Positions 26,171 to 34,925 are shown, numbered from the stretch's first letter. The stretch: 44,817 bases of DNA from Asanoa siamensis (GCF_016862555.1 NZ_BONE01000061.1:1-44817), one strand, 5' to 3'. Notes: a model not told the origin generated them from the letters alone. Numbers and translations: made by a program.

Positions 26171-26683
26171 TCAGGGCTGGGTGACGGTCGTGTCGGCGGG
26201 CCGCCGCTGCCGCGGGGCGACGGAGCTCGGCGCGTCCGGGTGGGCGTCGGGGTCGACCCCGATGCCGAGGCGGTCGACGAGTTCGCCGCCCAGCCACGCG
26301 GCGCCGCCGGCGACGAGGACGGCGAGCACCTCGAGCACGAACGCGCCGCCGCCGACGGCGTGGCCGACGTTGTCGACCCGGACGAACCAGGCGACGGCGA
26401 ACAGCACCATGACGACGGCGTTGAGCAGGCCGTGCAGCCGGCCGACCCGCTTGGCGCGGGTGCCGTCGGGAATCTTCGTCCAGTCCGCGAATCCGGTCAG
26501 CGCGGCGAGAACTCCGCCGATGATGCCGACGGAAATGGTCCAGAAACCTACCTCACCGAAGACAGCGTTGTCGCTGACCAGCCACAGCAGGTCGAAGATC
26601 GTGCCGGTGACGAGCAGCGCCGCCGGGAACATCACCAGCATGGGGTGTACGGGGTGCCCGAGCACCCGGATCCGCGCGTGCAT
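26171..26683 (-). CDS. DUF2231 family membrane protein
   Basis: The 170-residue product starts at ATG 26683, with AGGAGG 6 nt upstream. The DUF2231 signature is at the start (MHARIRVLGHPVHPMLVMFP), with the conserved His-Pro-x-His-Pro. Four hydrophobic segments follow (LLVTGTIFDLLWLV, FWTISVGIIGGVLAALTG, LLNAVVMVLFAVAWFV, FVLEVLAVLVAGGAAWLGG), then a ~35-residue cytoplasmic tail. Members resemble redox or heme-linked membrane proteins, but the function is not established. It heads the TPP-ChaB operon, and a GTTT-N15-GGGTAT promoter lies 46 nt upstream of the start. Confidence 0.9.
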   Translation of the reverse strand: MHARIRVLGHPVHPMLVMFPAALLVTGTIFDLLWLVSDNAVFGEVGFWTISVGIIGGVLAALTGFADWTKIPDGTRAKRVGRLHGLLNAVVMVLFAVAWFVRVDNVGHAVGGGAFVLEVLAVLVAGGAAWLGGELVDRLGIGVDPDAHPDAPSSVAPRQRRPADTTVTQP

Positions 26684-26728
26684 GTGTCGCCTCCTAGCCA
26701 CCCGTCCATGCAGGACGACGGAGAACGG

Positions 26729-26753
26729 ATACCCGCGCGCGACACGGTCAAAC
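26729..26753 (-). promoter_or_regulatory. SigB/SigF-type promoter of DUF2231-TPP-ChaB operon
   Basis: On the minus strand GTTT (26753-26750) is followed after 15 nt by GGGTAT (26734-26729). This fits the GTTT-N13-17-GGGTA consensus of SigB/SigF-type sigma factors, and one is encoded at 36280-37074. The start codon lies 46 nt downstream. Confidence 0.72.
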
Positions 26754-27026
26754 GGCGCCCACGCCTCAGCGTCGCCGTCGGGTGACGCGCCGGACGATCG
26801 CCCACGGCTGTTGACCATGGGGTGGCGGCCCGGAACGGGCCGCACGGTCCCGGGACCGCGGCGACGTGGCCGGTCACCGTGCCGGGAGTAGGCTGGAACC
26901 GGTGCCTCGGAGCCCGGCATCGGCACGCCGCGCACCCGAGGTGGACCTGGTGGCCCCTCGCGGCACCACGGACTTTCTCACTCCTGATGCGCGTGGCCCG
27001 GCCGCCGCCGAGCGAAGGAGAGGGAC
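26754..27026. other. intergenic region without a visible gene
   Basis: This is the rest of the 343-bp gap between the divergent DUF2231 and small-protein genes. AAGGAGAGGG just before 27027 is the ribosome binding site of the next gene. I see no convincing promoter for it, no reading frame with plausible protein character and no strong hairpin. Confidence 0.5.
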
Positions 27027-27339
27027 ATGACCGCGAAGTCGAACCGTCCTGACGAGATCGACACGCAGGGCAAGGAGATCCCGCCGTACGAAGGCCGTCG
27101 CGAGGGCGCGGACGTCCGGGAGCCGGACGCGGCCACAAAGGACGGTGCGAAGGTCGGCGGCGCGACCGGGCCGGTGCGCGACCCCGAGATGAGCTCACCG
27201 GATCCGGCCGACACGCCGGGCGACGGGTTCACCGGCGGACGAGCAGCCGGCGAGCCAGGCGCCGCGGACGCGCGCCTCGGACGAGGGCGTCGGCCCCGCA
27301 CACGAGCGCGGCGCCCGGCGCGCCGAGGACCGTTCCTGA
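27027..27339 (+). CDS. small hydrophilic hypothetical protein, probable 1-nt frameshift
   Basis: Start ATG 27027 has AAGGAGAGG 6 nt upstream. The first ~68 residues (MTAKSNRPDEIDTQGKEIPP ... GAKVGGATGPVRDPEMSSPD) are charged and likely disordered. After about 27226-27236 the frame turns Arg-rich and runs to 27713 across the whole antiparallel MhuD-type gene. Removing one base in this interval instead gives SPADEQPASQAPRTRASDEG, then VGPAHERGARRAEDRS and a TGA at 27339, which keeps the composition of the first part. The resulting ~103-residue protein would end 5 nt from the convergent gene. The region to 27339 is 3n+1 long. The family is an uncharacterised, perhaps stress-related actinobacterial one. 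Confidence 0.6.
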
Positions 27340-27344
27340 GGCTG

Positions 27345-27641
27345 TCAGGCGTTCTGCACGACTTCGAACTCCAGCAGGCTCGCGCCGGTCGCGACCGGCT
27401 TGGCGCGGGCACCGGCGTGGGCCTCCTTGGCCGGGCCGTTGGACCACGCCTGGAAGGACTCCTCGCTGTCCCACTTGGTGTAGACGAAGTAGCGGCTCTC
27501 GCCCGACACCGGACGCAGCAACTGGAACTCGAGGAAGCCGGGTTGGTTCTCCACGGCGTGCAGCCGAGCGGCGAACCGCCGCTCCAACTCCGGGCCGGCG
27601 CCCTCGGGGACCTCGATCGCGTTGATCTTCACAACTGCCAT
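27345..27641 (-). CDS. mhuD: MhuD-type heme-degrading monooxygenase
   Basis: This 98-residue ferredoxin-like ABM-fold protein opens MAVVKINAIEVPEGAGPELE, closely matching the start of mycobacterial MhuD (MPVVKINAIEVP), and shares FLEFQLLRPV and PVATGASLLEFEVV. The family's functional residues fall at exactly the MhuD numbers: Asn7, Trp66 and heme-ligating His75. It should break down heme with release of iron; MhuD makes mycobilin without releasing CO, but which product this enzyme makes cannot be told from sequence. It is small, cytosolic and stands alone, convergent with the small hypothetical gene and 31 nt before the response regulator stop. Confidence 0.9.
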   Translation of the reverse strand: MAVVKINAIEVPEGAGPELERRFAARLHAVENQPGFLEFQLLRPVSGESRYFVYTKWDSEESFQAWSNGPAKEAHAGARAKPVATGASLLEFEVVQNA

Positions 27642-27672
27642 GCCTCCAACGGTAGTCGCGGCCCGGGGGCGT

Positions 27673-28329
27673 TCACTCGTCGGCGGCGAGGCCGCACTCG
27701 TAGCCGAGGATGACCGCCTGGACGCGGTCGCGCAGGTCGAGCTTGGTGAGGACCCGACCGAGGTCGGTCTTGACGGTGCTCTCGGACAGCACGAGGGCGG
27801 TGGCGATCTCGGCGTTGGACAGGCCCCGGGTGACCAGCGTCAGCACCTCCCGCTCGCGGGCGGTGAGGGCCGCGAGCCGCGCGTCGGCCGCCCGCGGGGC
27901 CGGTGCCCGGCTCACGTAGTGCGCGATCAGGCGGCGGGTGACGCTCGGGGCCGCCGCCGACTCGCCGGCGGCGACGGCCCGCACCGCCGACACCAGGTCG
28001 GCCGCGAGGGCGTCCTTGAGCAGGAAGCCGCTGGCGCCGGCGCGCAGGCCCGCCAGCACGTACTCGTCGAGGTCGAAGGTCGTCAGGATGATGACCCTGG
28101 CGGGCTGCCGGCTCGACCGGATGCGGCGCGTGGTCTCGATGCCGTCGACGCCCGGCATGCGGACGTCCATCAACACGACGTCGGGCCGGGTCAGCGAGAC
28201 CACGTCGAGCGCCGTCGAACCGTCCGCGGCCTCACCGACCACCTCGATGTCGTCGGTCTCGTCGAGCACGAGCCGGAACCCCGTGCGCACCAGCGTCTGG
28301 TCGTCGACCAGCACCACCCGGATCGTCAT
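27673..28329 (-). CDS. NarL/LuxR-type response regulator
   Basis: The 218-residue product starts at ATG 28329 (MTIRVVLVDDQTLVRTGFRL). The receiver domain has VDD at ~8-10, phospho-Asp in DVVLMDVRMPGVDG (~residue 54) and LTTFDLDEYV. A LuxR-type HTH sits at ~150-210 (LTAREREVLTLVTRGLSNAE, then ESTVKTDLGRVLTKL). The ATG overlaps the kinase stop by 4 nt. This is the cognate partner of the upstream histidine kinase. The divergent lipoprotein-ABC operon ~120 bp beyond the kinase is the most likely target, as in many actinobacterial loci of this shape; that is inference from position. Confidence 0.93.
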   Translation of the reverse strand: MTIRVVLVDDQTLVRTGFRLVLDETDDIEVVGEAADGSTALDVVSLTRPDVVLMDVRMPGVDGIETTRRIRSSRQPARVIILTTFDLDEYVLAGLRAGASGFLLKDALAADLVSAVRAVAAGESAAAPSVTRRLIAHYVSRAPAPRAADARLAALTAREREVLTLVTRGLSNAEIATALVLSESTVKTDLGRVLTKLDLRDRVQAVILGYECGLAADE

Positions 28330-29642
28330 CGCCGCGCTTCGAGCGGCAGCGTCGCCGCGAGCCGGAAGCCGCGGTCCGGTGCGCGCCCGGTCTCCAGCGC
28401 GCCGCCGAGCAGGGCGACCCGTTCGGCGATGCCGCGCAGGCCGTTGCCGTAGCCGTCCACCCCGTCGGGCGGCCCCGCGCCGTCGTCGGTCACCTCCACC
28501 CGCACGGACCGCGGCTCGAACCGCAGCCGCACCCGCGCGCCGGCGCCCGTACCCGCGTGCTTGAGGCTGTTGGTCAGGGCTTCCTGCACGATCCGGTACG
28601 CGGACAGGTCGACCGCGGCGGGCACGACCGCGGGCTCCCCCTCGATCTCCAGGTCGATCCGCATCCCCGCCGACCGCAGCTGGTCGACCAGATCGGGGAT
28701 GACGCCGACGCCCGGCAGCGGGGTGAGCCGGGCGTCCTCGGCCTCGTCGGTGCGTTCGGCGGCGAGGAGCCGGCGCATCTCGGACAGCGACGACCGCCCG
28801 ACCTCGATGACGTGCCGCAACGCGGTGGCCGAGCGCTCCGGATGCCGGTCGAGCGCCGCGGCGGCGCCCTGCGCCTGCACGACCATGACCGACATGCCGT
28901 GCGCCACGACGTCGTGCAGCTCCCGGGTGATGCGGGTCCGCTCGGCGGCCACCGCGAGCGCCGCCCGCTGGCGTTCCTGCCTGGCCTGGTCGGCCGCGCG
29001 CGCTTCGACGGCGGCCAGGTGGGCGCGGCGGCTGCGCACGCTGTCGCCGACGGCGTACGCCGCGACCAGCAGGAGCCACATCTCGAGCGCGCTCTGGCCC
29101 GCGTCGACGAGCGCGTCGACGGGGACCTCGGCCGTGGTCGGCCGCACCGCCTCCACCGGCGCGACGTGCTGCTGCGCGAGCTTCTTGGCCGCCGCCGCCT
29201 GGTCGTGCACGAGGTCGAGCCGGCTGCCGAGCATCGCGAGATAGGTCAGGATCATCGTCGCCGCGAGCGCGCCCAGGACGAGCCGGCGCCGGCGGGCGAC
29301 CGTGGCCACCGTGTAGAGCACCAGCGGGAGGGCCAGCACCAGCAGCTGGAACTTGGTCTGCAGCAGCAGGTGACCGGTGGTCCCGACGCTCGTGAGGACG
29401 AGCGCCACGGCCGGCCGCCGGCGCCTGATCACGACGCCGGCGAGCGCCAGCGCGGCCCACGCCCACCAGGCGACGTCCGGCGGGATGCCCGCCCGGCTCG
29501 CGAAGCTGGTCGGGTCGCCGACCTTCTGCGGTGTGAGGAGCCCGCTCACCAGCCCCGGCCCGACGGTCACGGCCAGCAGCGCCAACGCGAGGCCGGCATC
29601 CGTCAGCAACTGGCGCGGCACGGCCCGGGACATGCCTCCCAT
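28326..29642 (-). CDS. sensor histidine kinase (HisKA_3 type)
   Basis: The 438-residue kinase starts at ATG 29642; ATG 29633 is an alternative, but its GGGAGG would be only 1 nt away. The N-terminal half holds about five membrane segments. The phospho-acceptor box is ERTRITRELHDVVAHGMSVM (~residues 240-259). The HATPase_c region has VQEALTNSLKHAGTG, DDGAGPPDG and GNGLRGIAERVALLGG. It controls the regulator gene that overlaps its stop (ATGA, 28326-28329). The short extracellular loops suggest sensing within or at the membrane, for example envelope or antibiotic stress. Confidence 0.93.
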   Translation of the reverse strand: MGGMSRAVPRQLLTDAGLALALLAVTVGPGLVSGLLTPQKVGDPTSFASRAGIPPDVAWWAWAALALAGVVIRRRRPAVALVLTSVGTTGHLLLQTKFQLLVLALPLVLYTVATVARRRRLVLGALAATMILTYLAMLGSRLDLVHDQAAAAKKLAQQHVAPVEAVRPTTAEVPVDALVDAGQSALEMWLLLVAAYAVGDSVRSRRAHLAAVEARAADQARQERQRAALAVAAERTRITRELHDVVAHGMSVMVVQAQGAAAALDRHPERSATALRHVIEVGRSSLSEMRRLLAAERTDEAEDARLTPLPGVGVIPDLVDQLRSAGMRIDLEIEGEPAVVPAAVDLSAYRIVQEALTNSLKHAGTGAGARVRLRFEPRSVRVEVTDDGAGPPDGVDGYGNGLRGIAERVALLGGALETGRAPDRGFRLAATLPLEARR

Positions 29643-29762
29643 CGTAGGAACGCCGGCCGCCGGCGCCGTCAGACTCAGGTACTACATCGGCGGCACCACC
29701 CGCGGCCGAACCTGGAACGGTGGTCGGACGAGGTCACGCCCGCCGGCGGCCAGGCTGGGGCC

Positions 29763-30332
29763 ATGACGCGAACGAAGTCCACTGCGTTCCTCGCGCTGTT
29801 GGTCGCGGCCGGGCTCGCCGGCTGCCAGGCCGGCGCGGCGACCGGCTCCGGCACGCCGTCGGCCTCCCCGTCGGCGAGCGGCCAGCATTTGCTCGCGCTC
29901 GGCCAGGAATGGGTGCGGTGCATGCGCGACCAGGGCCTGCCGCGGATGCCGGACGCGCAGCTCAGCGAGGAGGGCTATCTCTCCTTCCCGCCCGCCGACG
30001 GCTACAACTGGAAGGACGACGCGGTGAAACGCCCCGACGTCATCGAGGCGTGCAAGCCGATCGAGGACAGGTACCCGCCGAACGCGTTCCGTCCCCGGCA
30101 GCAGCTCACGGCCGACGACCTGCGCAAGCTCGGCGAGTACGCGGACTGCCTGCGCACGCACGGCATCCCGGCCTGGCCGGACCCCGACTCCGACGGCGTG
30201 TTCGACCTCTCCGACACCCCGCTGGCCGACGGTGTGCCGGGGAACCTGATGGACAGCGCGAACGACGCGTGCCGCAGCGTCTGGAGCGGCGAGGTCAACG
30301 TCCGCGACAACTCCGGCGGGGGAAAGAAATGA
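29763..30332 (+). CDS. lipoprotein with duplicated Cys-Gly-Pro motif
   Basis: The 189-residue product starts at ATG 29763. Lipobox LAGC gives a lipid-anchored Cys21, followed by a Ser/Pro-rich linker. The mature part contains two similar segments: [19 protein letters not shown] (~48-66) and [20 protein letters not shown] (~120-139), suggesting internal duplication. One further Cys follows each (EACKP, DACRS), so two disulfides are possible. It is the first gene of an export operon: its stop overlaps the HlyD-like adaptor ATG (ATGA at 30329-30332). The family is found beside MacB/HlyD genes in actinobacteria, but the role (ligand capture, adaptor partner) is unknown. Confidence 0.85.
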   Translation: MTRTKSTAFLALLVAAGLAGCQAGAATGSGTPSASPSASGQHLLALGQEWVRCMRDQGLPRMPDAQLSEEGYLSFPPADGYNWKDDAVKRPDVIEACKPIEDRYPPNAFRPRQQLTADDLRKLGEYADCLRTHGIPAWPDPDSDGVFDLSDTPLADGVPGNLMDSANDACRSVWSGEVNVRDNSGGGKK

Positions 30333-31408
30333 GATGGCGGCGCGGCGCCGGCGCGGTCGTCGCGCTCGTGGTCGCCGTCCCGCTCGCCGTCGGCGTGGCC
30401 TACGCGGTCAGGGCCGAGCCCACGGCCACCACGACGCCCACGGCCCCGATCGCCACCGGGACCGCCACGGCCACCCGGGGCACCCTGACCCGGACCGTCC
30501 GCGTCGAGGGCACGCTCGCCTACACGGGGACCTACGCGGTGGACTACCAGGGTGTCCCGGGCGTGCTCACGGCGGCGGCCGCGCCGGGGACGACGGTGGG
30601 GCGCGGCGGCATCCTGTTCCGGGTGTCGGACGCGCCGGTCCGCCTCCTGCTGGGCGACGTGCCCGTCTACCGGGACTTCCGGTCCGGCATGAGCGACGGC
30701 CCCGACGTGCGGCAACTCGAGGCGAACCTGGCGGCCATGGGCCTGCGCCCGGGCACGGTCGACCGGCACTTCAGCGCGGCGACGGCCGCGGCGATCAGGC
30801 GCTGGGAGGCCTCCTGGGGGCGCGGGGCGTACGCGCGGACCGGGCGGCTCACCCAGGGGCAGGTCGTGTTCCTGCCCGCACCGCTGCGCGTGACGGCGAC
30901 GCAGGCGCGGGTGGGCGCCGCGGTCGCGCCCGGAGCGACGGTGCTCGCCGGGACCTCGACGAACCGGGCCGTCGTGGCCAGCCTCGACACCGCCGCCCGC
31001 GGCCGGGTCCGCGTCGGGGACGAGGTGCGGGTGTCGCTGCCGGACACCGCCGCCGTCCCCGGCCGGGTCACCGCGATCGGCCAGGTCGCCACGGCACCGG
31101 CCGGCGACGAGCAGCAGGCGAATCCGGATGCCGCGACCGTCCAGATCACCGTCACGCTCAGCCTGCCGCGCGGCTTCAGCCTGGACGAGGCGCCGGTGAC
31201 GGTCGACGTCACCACCGGGCAGCAGCGCGACGTGCTGCTCCTGCCCATCGCCGCCCTGCTGGCGGCCCCGGGCGGCGGCTACCAGGTGCGGCTGGCCGGC
31301 GGCGGGACCGCGCCGGTCGAACCGGGGCGCTTCGACGAGAGCACCGGGCAGGTGGAGATCGTCAGCGGCCTGGCGGACGGCCAGTCGGTGGAGGTGCCGG
31401 CCTCATGA
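30329..31408 (+). CDS. HlyD-like efflux periplasmic adaptor with peptidoglycan-binding module
   Basis: The 359-residue product has one N-terminal membrane anchor ([19 protein letters not shown]). A beta-rich lipoyl/barrel adaptor region follows ([20 protein letters not shown] ... [21 protein letters not shown]). Inserted at ~residues 118-160 is a PG_binding_1-like module ([37 protein letters not shown]). The C-terminal part ([20 protein letters not shown] ... [23 protein letters not shown]) is the membrane-proximal adaptor domain. It probably couples the MacB-like ATPase and FtsX-like permease to the cell wall. ATGA overlaps at both ends show tight coupling in the operon. Confidence 0.9.
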   Translation: MRWRRGAGAVVALVVAVPLAVGVAYAVRAEPTATTTPTAPIATGTATATRGTLTRTVRVEGTLAYTGTYAVDYQGVPGVLTAAAAPGTTVGRGGILFRVSDAPVRLLLGDVPVYRDFRSGMSDGPDVRQLEANLAAMGLRPGTVDRHFSAATAAAIRRWEASWGRGAYARTGRLTQGQVVFLPAPLRVTATQARVGAAVAPGATVLAGTSTNRAVVASLDTAARGRVRVGDEVRVSLPDTAAVPGRVTAIGQVATAPAGDEQQANPDAATVQITVTLSLPRGFSLDEAPVTVDVTTGQQRDVLLLPIAALLAAPGGGYQVRLAGGGTAPVEPGRFDESTGQVEIVSGLADGQSVEVPAS

Positions 31409-32091
31409 CCGCGGTCCTCGAACTCCTGGACGTACGGAAGGTCTATCCGGGCCCGCCGCCGGTCGAGTCGCTGCGCGGGGTCACGGTCACCGTGCGCGGC
31501 GGCGACCTGGTCGCCGTCCTCGGCCCGTCCGGCTCCGGCAAGACCACCCTGCTGAACCTCGCCGCCGCGCTGGACCGGCCGTCCGGCGGGTCCGTGCGGA
31601 TCGCCGGTCGCCCGGTCGAGAAGCTCGGCGACCGGCAACTCTCCGGCGTCCGGGCGCACCACCTCGGCGTGGTGTTCCAGCAGTTCGTCCTGCTGGACCG
31701 CCTCAGCGCCACGGAGAACGTCGCGACCGGGCTGCTCTACCGGGGTGTGCCCGGCGCCCGACGGCGGGCGGCGGCCCGGGCCGCGCTCGACCGCGTCGGC
31801 CTGGCGCACCGCGCCGACTTCCCGGCCGCGCACCTCTCCGGCGGCGAGCGGCAGCGGGTGGCGATCGCCCGGGCCCTGGTCGGCCGGCCCGCCGTGCTCC
31901 TGGCCGACGAGCCGACCGGCAACCTCGACTCCGTCACCGGGCAGGGCGTGATCCGGCTGCTCCGGGAGCTCAACGCCGACGGGGTCACCATCGTGGTGAT
32001 CACCCACGACGAGCGGGTCGCCGCGGCGATGCGGCGCCGCGTCGAGTTGCGCGACGGGCTTGTCGTCCTGGACACGGGGAGCGCGTCATGA
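31405..32091 (+). CDS. MacB/LolD-type ABC transporter ATPase
   Basis: The 228-residue ATPase has Walker [10 protein letters not shown] (~residues 38-46), Q-loop [18 protein letters not shown], signature [15 protein letters not shown], Walker [14 protein letters not shown] and the H-loop in [10 protein letters not shown]. It energises the FtsX-like permease encoded next (ATGA overlap at 32088-32091). MacB-type systems move lipoproteins, antibiotics or signal peptides by a mechanotransmission mechanism instead of a channel. The adaptor upstream, the lipoprotein and the divergent two-component pair support a cell-envelope stress or export role. The substrate is unknown. Confidence 0.94.
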   Translation: MTAVLELLDVRKVYPGPPPVESLRGVTVTVRGGDLVAVLGPSGSGKTTLLNLAAALDRPSGGSVRIAGRPVEKLGDRQLSGVRAHHLGVVFQQFVLLDRLSATENVATGLLYRGVPGARRRAAARAALDRVGLAHRADFPAAHLSGGERQRVAIARALVGRPAVLLADEPTGNLDSVTGQGVIRLLRELNADGVTIVVITHDERVAAAMRRRVELRDGLVVLDTGSAS

Positions 32092-33272
32092 GGTCACGCC
32101 TGCGTCCCGTCGACCTGTTGCCGGTCAGCACGGTGGGCCTGCGGTCGCGGCCCGGCCGGGCGGCGCTGTCCGTGCTCGGCATCGCCATCGGCATCGCGGC
32201 CATGGTCGCGGTGCTCGGCGTGACCCGGTCCAGCCAGGCCGAGGTGCTCGCCCAGATCGACCGCGTCGGCACCAACCTGCTCACCGTCGCCACCGGCAAG
32301 ACCACCGGCGGCGCCGAGGCGCAGTTGCCGGTCACCGCCGGGCAGGGGGTGGCGCGTACCGCCGGGGTCCTGTCGTCGTCGGCCACCGCGACGCTGCCCG
32401 TACGCGTCTACCGCAACGACCGGATCCCGAGCGGCCGCACCGGTGGCCTGTCGGTCCGGGTCGCCGACCCGGCCCTGCTCATCACCCTGGACGGCCGGGT
32501 GCTGCACGGCCGCTTCCTGGATGCAGCGGTGAGCCGTTATCCGGCCGTCGTGCTCGGCAGCTACGCCGCGACGGTGCTCGGCATCCCCGACGTCACCGGG
32601 CAGCCGCGGGTCTACCTCGGCGATCGCTGGTACACGGTGGTCGGCGTGCTGGCCCCGGTGGACCTCGCGCCCGAACTCGACACCGCGGCCATCATCGGGG
32701 CGACGGCGGCCCGCACGGAGTTCGGCTACGAGGGCAGGCCGACGAGGATCTTCGTACGCGCCCAGACCGAACGCACCGACGAGGTGGCCGGCCTCCTCGC
32801 CCGGGCCGCGAACCCCGCGCACCCCGAGGAGGTCGCCGTCAGCCGGCCGTCCGAGGCGCTCACCGCCCGCCTCGCGGTCGCCGACGGCACCACCGTGCTG
32901 CTGCTCGGCCTCGGCGCGGTGGCGCTGCTGGTCGGCGGCATCGGCATCGCCAACGTGCTGGTCATCTCCGTGCTGGAACGCCGGGGCGAGATCGGCCTGC
33001 GCCGCGCCCTGGGCGCCACCCGCGGCCACGTCGGCGCGCAGTTCCTCGTGGAGTCGCTGCTGCTCGGAGCGGCAGGCGGCCTGGCGGGGATCATGCTGGG
33101 CACGGCGGTCACCTTCGCCCTGGCGACGGCCCGGGGATGGCAGACGCTGGTGCCCGCGTACGCCGTCGGGGCGGGTCTCCTGGCCGCGCTCCTGATCGGC
33201 GGCTGCGCGGGCCTGTACCCGGCCCTACGGGCGGCCCGCCTCTCCCCCACCGACGCGCTGCGCACCCTGTGA
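32088..33272 (+). CDS. FtsX/MacB-type ABC transporter permease
   Basis: The 394-residue protein has the MacB layout. One membrane helix comes first ([20 protein letters not shown]), then a large extracellular MacB_PCD domain (~45-260). Three C-terminal helices make up the FtsX domain ([60 protein letters not shown]). The conserved [18 protein letters not shown] and [10 protein letters not shown] end motifs are present. It is the last gene of the four-gene operon (29763-33272). The following stretch carries an antiparallel hydrolase remnant whose 3' end overlaps this gene. Confidence 0.93.
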   Translation: MRSRLRPVDLLPVSTVGLRSRPGRAALSVLGIAIGIAAMVAVLGVTRSSQAEVLAQIDRVGTNLLTVATGKTTGGAEAQLPVTAGQGVARTAGVLSSSATATLPVRVYRNDRIPSGRTGGLSVRVADPALLITLDGRVLHGRFLDAAVSRYPAVVLGSYAATVLGIPDVTGQPRVYLGDRWYTVVGVLAPVDLAPELDTAAIIGATAARTEFGYEGRPTRIFVRAQTERTDEVAGLLARAANPAHPEEVAVSRPSEALTARLAVADGTTVLLLGLGAVALLVGGIGIANVLVISVLERRGEIGLRRALGATRGHVGAQFLVESLLLGAAGGLAGIMLGTAVTFALATARGWQTLVPAYAVGAGLLAALLIGGCAGLYPALRAARLSPTDALRTL

Positions 33273-33274
33273 GG

Positions 33275-33548
33275 CGTCGCGGGCGAACAGGGGCACCTGC
33301 CACAGCGGTTCCCGTGGCACGTCGCGCAGCCAGCGCAGGATCTGCGCGGTGCGGCTGCGGGCGGCGGGGTCGCTGGTCGGCGCGGCGAGCACCACCGCCC
33401 GCACCCGATCGCTCGCCGCGGCGGCGGTCGCGGCGACCACCTCGGCGCCGAAGGAGCGCCCGAGCAGGCAGGCCGGGTCAGGTCGTTGGCTGCGAGCCAG
33501 GCGGGTCCAATCGGCCGCGGCACCCGTGTCGCGGGTCACGTCGTCCTG
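33275..33548 (-). pseudogene. alpha/beta hydrolase remnant
   Basis: The minus frame reads DDVTRDTGAAADWTRLARSQ, then PACLLGRSFGAEVVAATAAAAS and DRVRAVVLAAPTSDPAARSR. This includes the nucleophile elbow GRSFG and the strand after it, typical of alpha/beta hydrolases. About 90 residues remain: the N-terminal strands and oxyanion region and the C-terminal acid/His part are absent, and no start with a ribosome binding site is visible. It occupies most of the 352-bp gap 33273-33624. The end merges with the FtsX gene's 3' end, suggesting deletion. Confidence 0.55.
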
Positions 33549-33624
33549 TCCGGATCCGGTGTTTGGCCTGTGGCGGGCCGGGCACCCGTCGTAGCCCGCC
33601 CCGCCCTCACCTCCAGGAGACACG

Positions 33625-34536
33625 ATCACCGGCCCCGCCCTGCCGCACCGCGGCACCGACATAGCCCTGGCGAGCGGCACCATCGCCTGCACCATCCTCG
33701 GCAGCGGCCCGCCGCTGCTGCTGGTCCACGGACTCGGCGGCACCCGGCACACCTGGCGTCACCTCGTCGAGCCGCTGTCCGCGGCGCATACCGTGATCGC
33801 ACCGGATCTGCCGGGCCACGGGGACTCGGCGGCCCCGCCGGGCGACTACTCGCTGGGCGCCCACGCCGCGGCGCTGCGCAACCTGCTCGTCGCCCTGGGC
33901 CACCCGTCGGCCACCGTCGTGGGACACAGCCTCGGCGGAGGGATCGCGATGCAGTTCGCGTACCAGTTCCCGGACCGCACCGACCGGCTCGTGCTGATCA
34001 GCAGCGGCGGGCTGGGCACGCAGGTGAGCCCCGCCCTGCGGGCCGCCACCCTCCCCTCCGCCGAGTGGGCCGTCGCCGGGCTGGCGCGGCTGCCCGGCAC
34101 CGTCGTCCGGGGGGTGCTGTCGGCGCTGCCCGCCTTCCTCGCCCGGCAGGACACCCGTACCGTCGCCGACGCGCTGCACGGCCTGGCGGGGGCACGGCAG
34201 CGGCGGACGTTCGTCCGCACGGCCCGTACGGTCATCGACCGCCACGGGCAGACGGTCAGTGCCGCACCGCACCTGACGCTCCTCGGTGACCTGCCCGTGC
34301 TGCTCGCCTGGGGCAGCGACGACCGGACGATCCCACCGGACCACCAGCGGGCGGTGGCCCGGCGGTTGCCGGCGCTGCACACGGCGGAGATCACCGACGC
34401 CGGCCATTTCCCGCACGAGACGGCGCCCGAGCGGCTGATCCCGCACCTGCGCGCGTTCCTGGCCGCGACGGAGCCGTTCTGCTACAGCGAGGCGGGCTGG
34501 CGCCGCCTGGTCGACCCGTCGGGCACGCGCGGCTAG
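33625..34536 (+). CDS. alpha/beta hydrolase with non-canonical ATC start position
   Basis: The protein reads ITGPALPHRGTDIALASGTI then LGSGPPLLLVHGLGGTRHTW, a complete N-terminus for this family. The motifs are GHSLGGG (nucleophile Ser102), Asp in WGSDDRTIPPDH and His in DAGHFPHE. Yet the frame between the TAG at 33592 and 33793 contains no ATG, GTG or TTG. AGGAG (33615-33619) sits exactly 5 nt before ATC 33625, where an ATG would be expected; one base (C33627) differs. The first in-frame GTG is 33793 (MIAPDLPGHGDS) and would delete the first strands and the oxyanion loop. The substrate is unknown. A bidirectional terminator follows. Confidence 0.75.
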   Translation: MTGPALPHRGTDIALASGTIACTILGSGPPLLLVHGLGGTRHTWRHLVEPLSAAHTVIAPDLPGHGDSAAPPGDYSLGAHAAALRNLLVALGHPSATVVGHSLGGGIAMQFAYQFPDRTDRLVLISSGGLGTQVSPALRAATLPSAEWAVAGLARLPGTVVRGVLSALPAFLARQDTRTVADALHGLAGARQRRTFVRTARTVIDRHGQTVSAAPHLTLLGDLPVLLAWGSDDRTIPPDHQRAVARRLPALHTAEITDAGHFPHETAPERLIPHLRAFLAATEPFCYSEAGWRRLVDPSGTRG

Positions 34537-34553
34537 TCCGCTTCGGACACAGC

Positions 34554-34582
34554 GGTGCCCCGGCCGGGTCGGCCGGGGCACC
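34554..34582. terminator. bidirectional terminator hairpin
   Basis: Perfect 12-bp stem GGTGCCCCGGCC (34554-34565) / GGCCGGGGCACC (34571-34582) with a 5-nt loop. It lies between the convergent hydrolase (ends 34536) and GlsB-like gene (ends 34593). There is no U run, as is usual for high-GC actinobacterial terminators. Confidence 0.8.
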
Positions 34583-34592
34583 GTAAGAGAAG

Positions 34593-34877
34593 TCAGCGGG
34601 TGACGCCGCGCCGACCTCGGCCGGCGACCCCGACCGTGATCGCGACGCCGACGGCGGCCAGGGCGATCTGCAGCAGCAGCTCACGCCAGTCGATCCAGCC
34701 GTCGGTGTCGGCGAAGCCACCGGCCCGCGCGATCGCCGAGCCGATCAGGGCGGCCACGACACCGATCACGAGCGTCAGCCACAACGGGATGTTCTGACGC
34801 CCGGGCACGACCAGCCGACCCAGAGCACCGATGATCAGACCGATTATCAGCGCGGTGATGATCCCACCTGCGGTCAT
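34593..34877 (-). CDS. GlsB/YeaQ/YmgE family membrane protein
   Basis: The 94-residue protein starts at ATG 34877, with GAGGAGG 8 nt upstream. It has three hydrophobic segments (GGIITALIIGLIIGALGRLV, LWLTLVIGVVAALIGSAIA, LLLQIALAAVGVAITVGVAG). The GRLVVPGRQNIPLW turn is the hallmark of this family, called transglycosylase-associated but of unproven function and commonly stress-induced. A GTTT-N16-GGGAAA promoter lies 49 nt upstream of the start, so it should belong to the SigB/SigF-type regulon. It is divergent from the dehydratase gene. Confidence 0.9.
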   Translation of the reverse strand: MTAGGIITALIIGLIIGALGRLVVPGRQNIPLWLTLVIGVVAALIGSAIARAGGFADTDGWIDWRELLLQIALAAVGVAITVGVAGRGRRGVTR

Positions 34878-34925
34878 GGGGGGTTCCTCCTCGAGGGTGT
34901 GCGCCACGTTGGTGACGTCCGTGTA

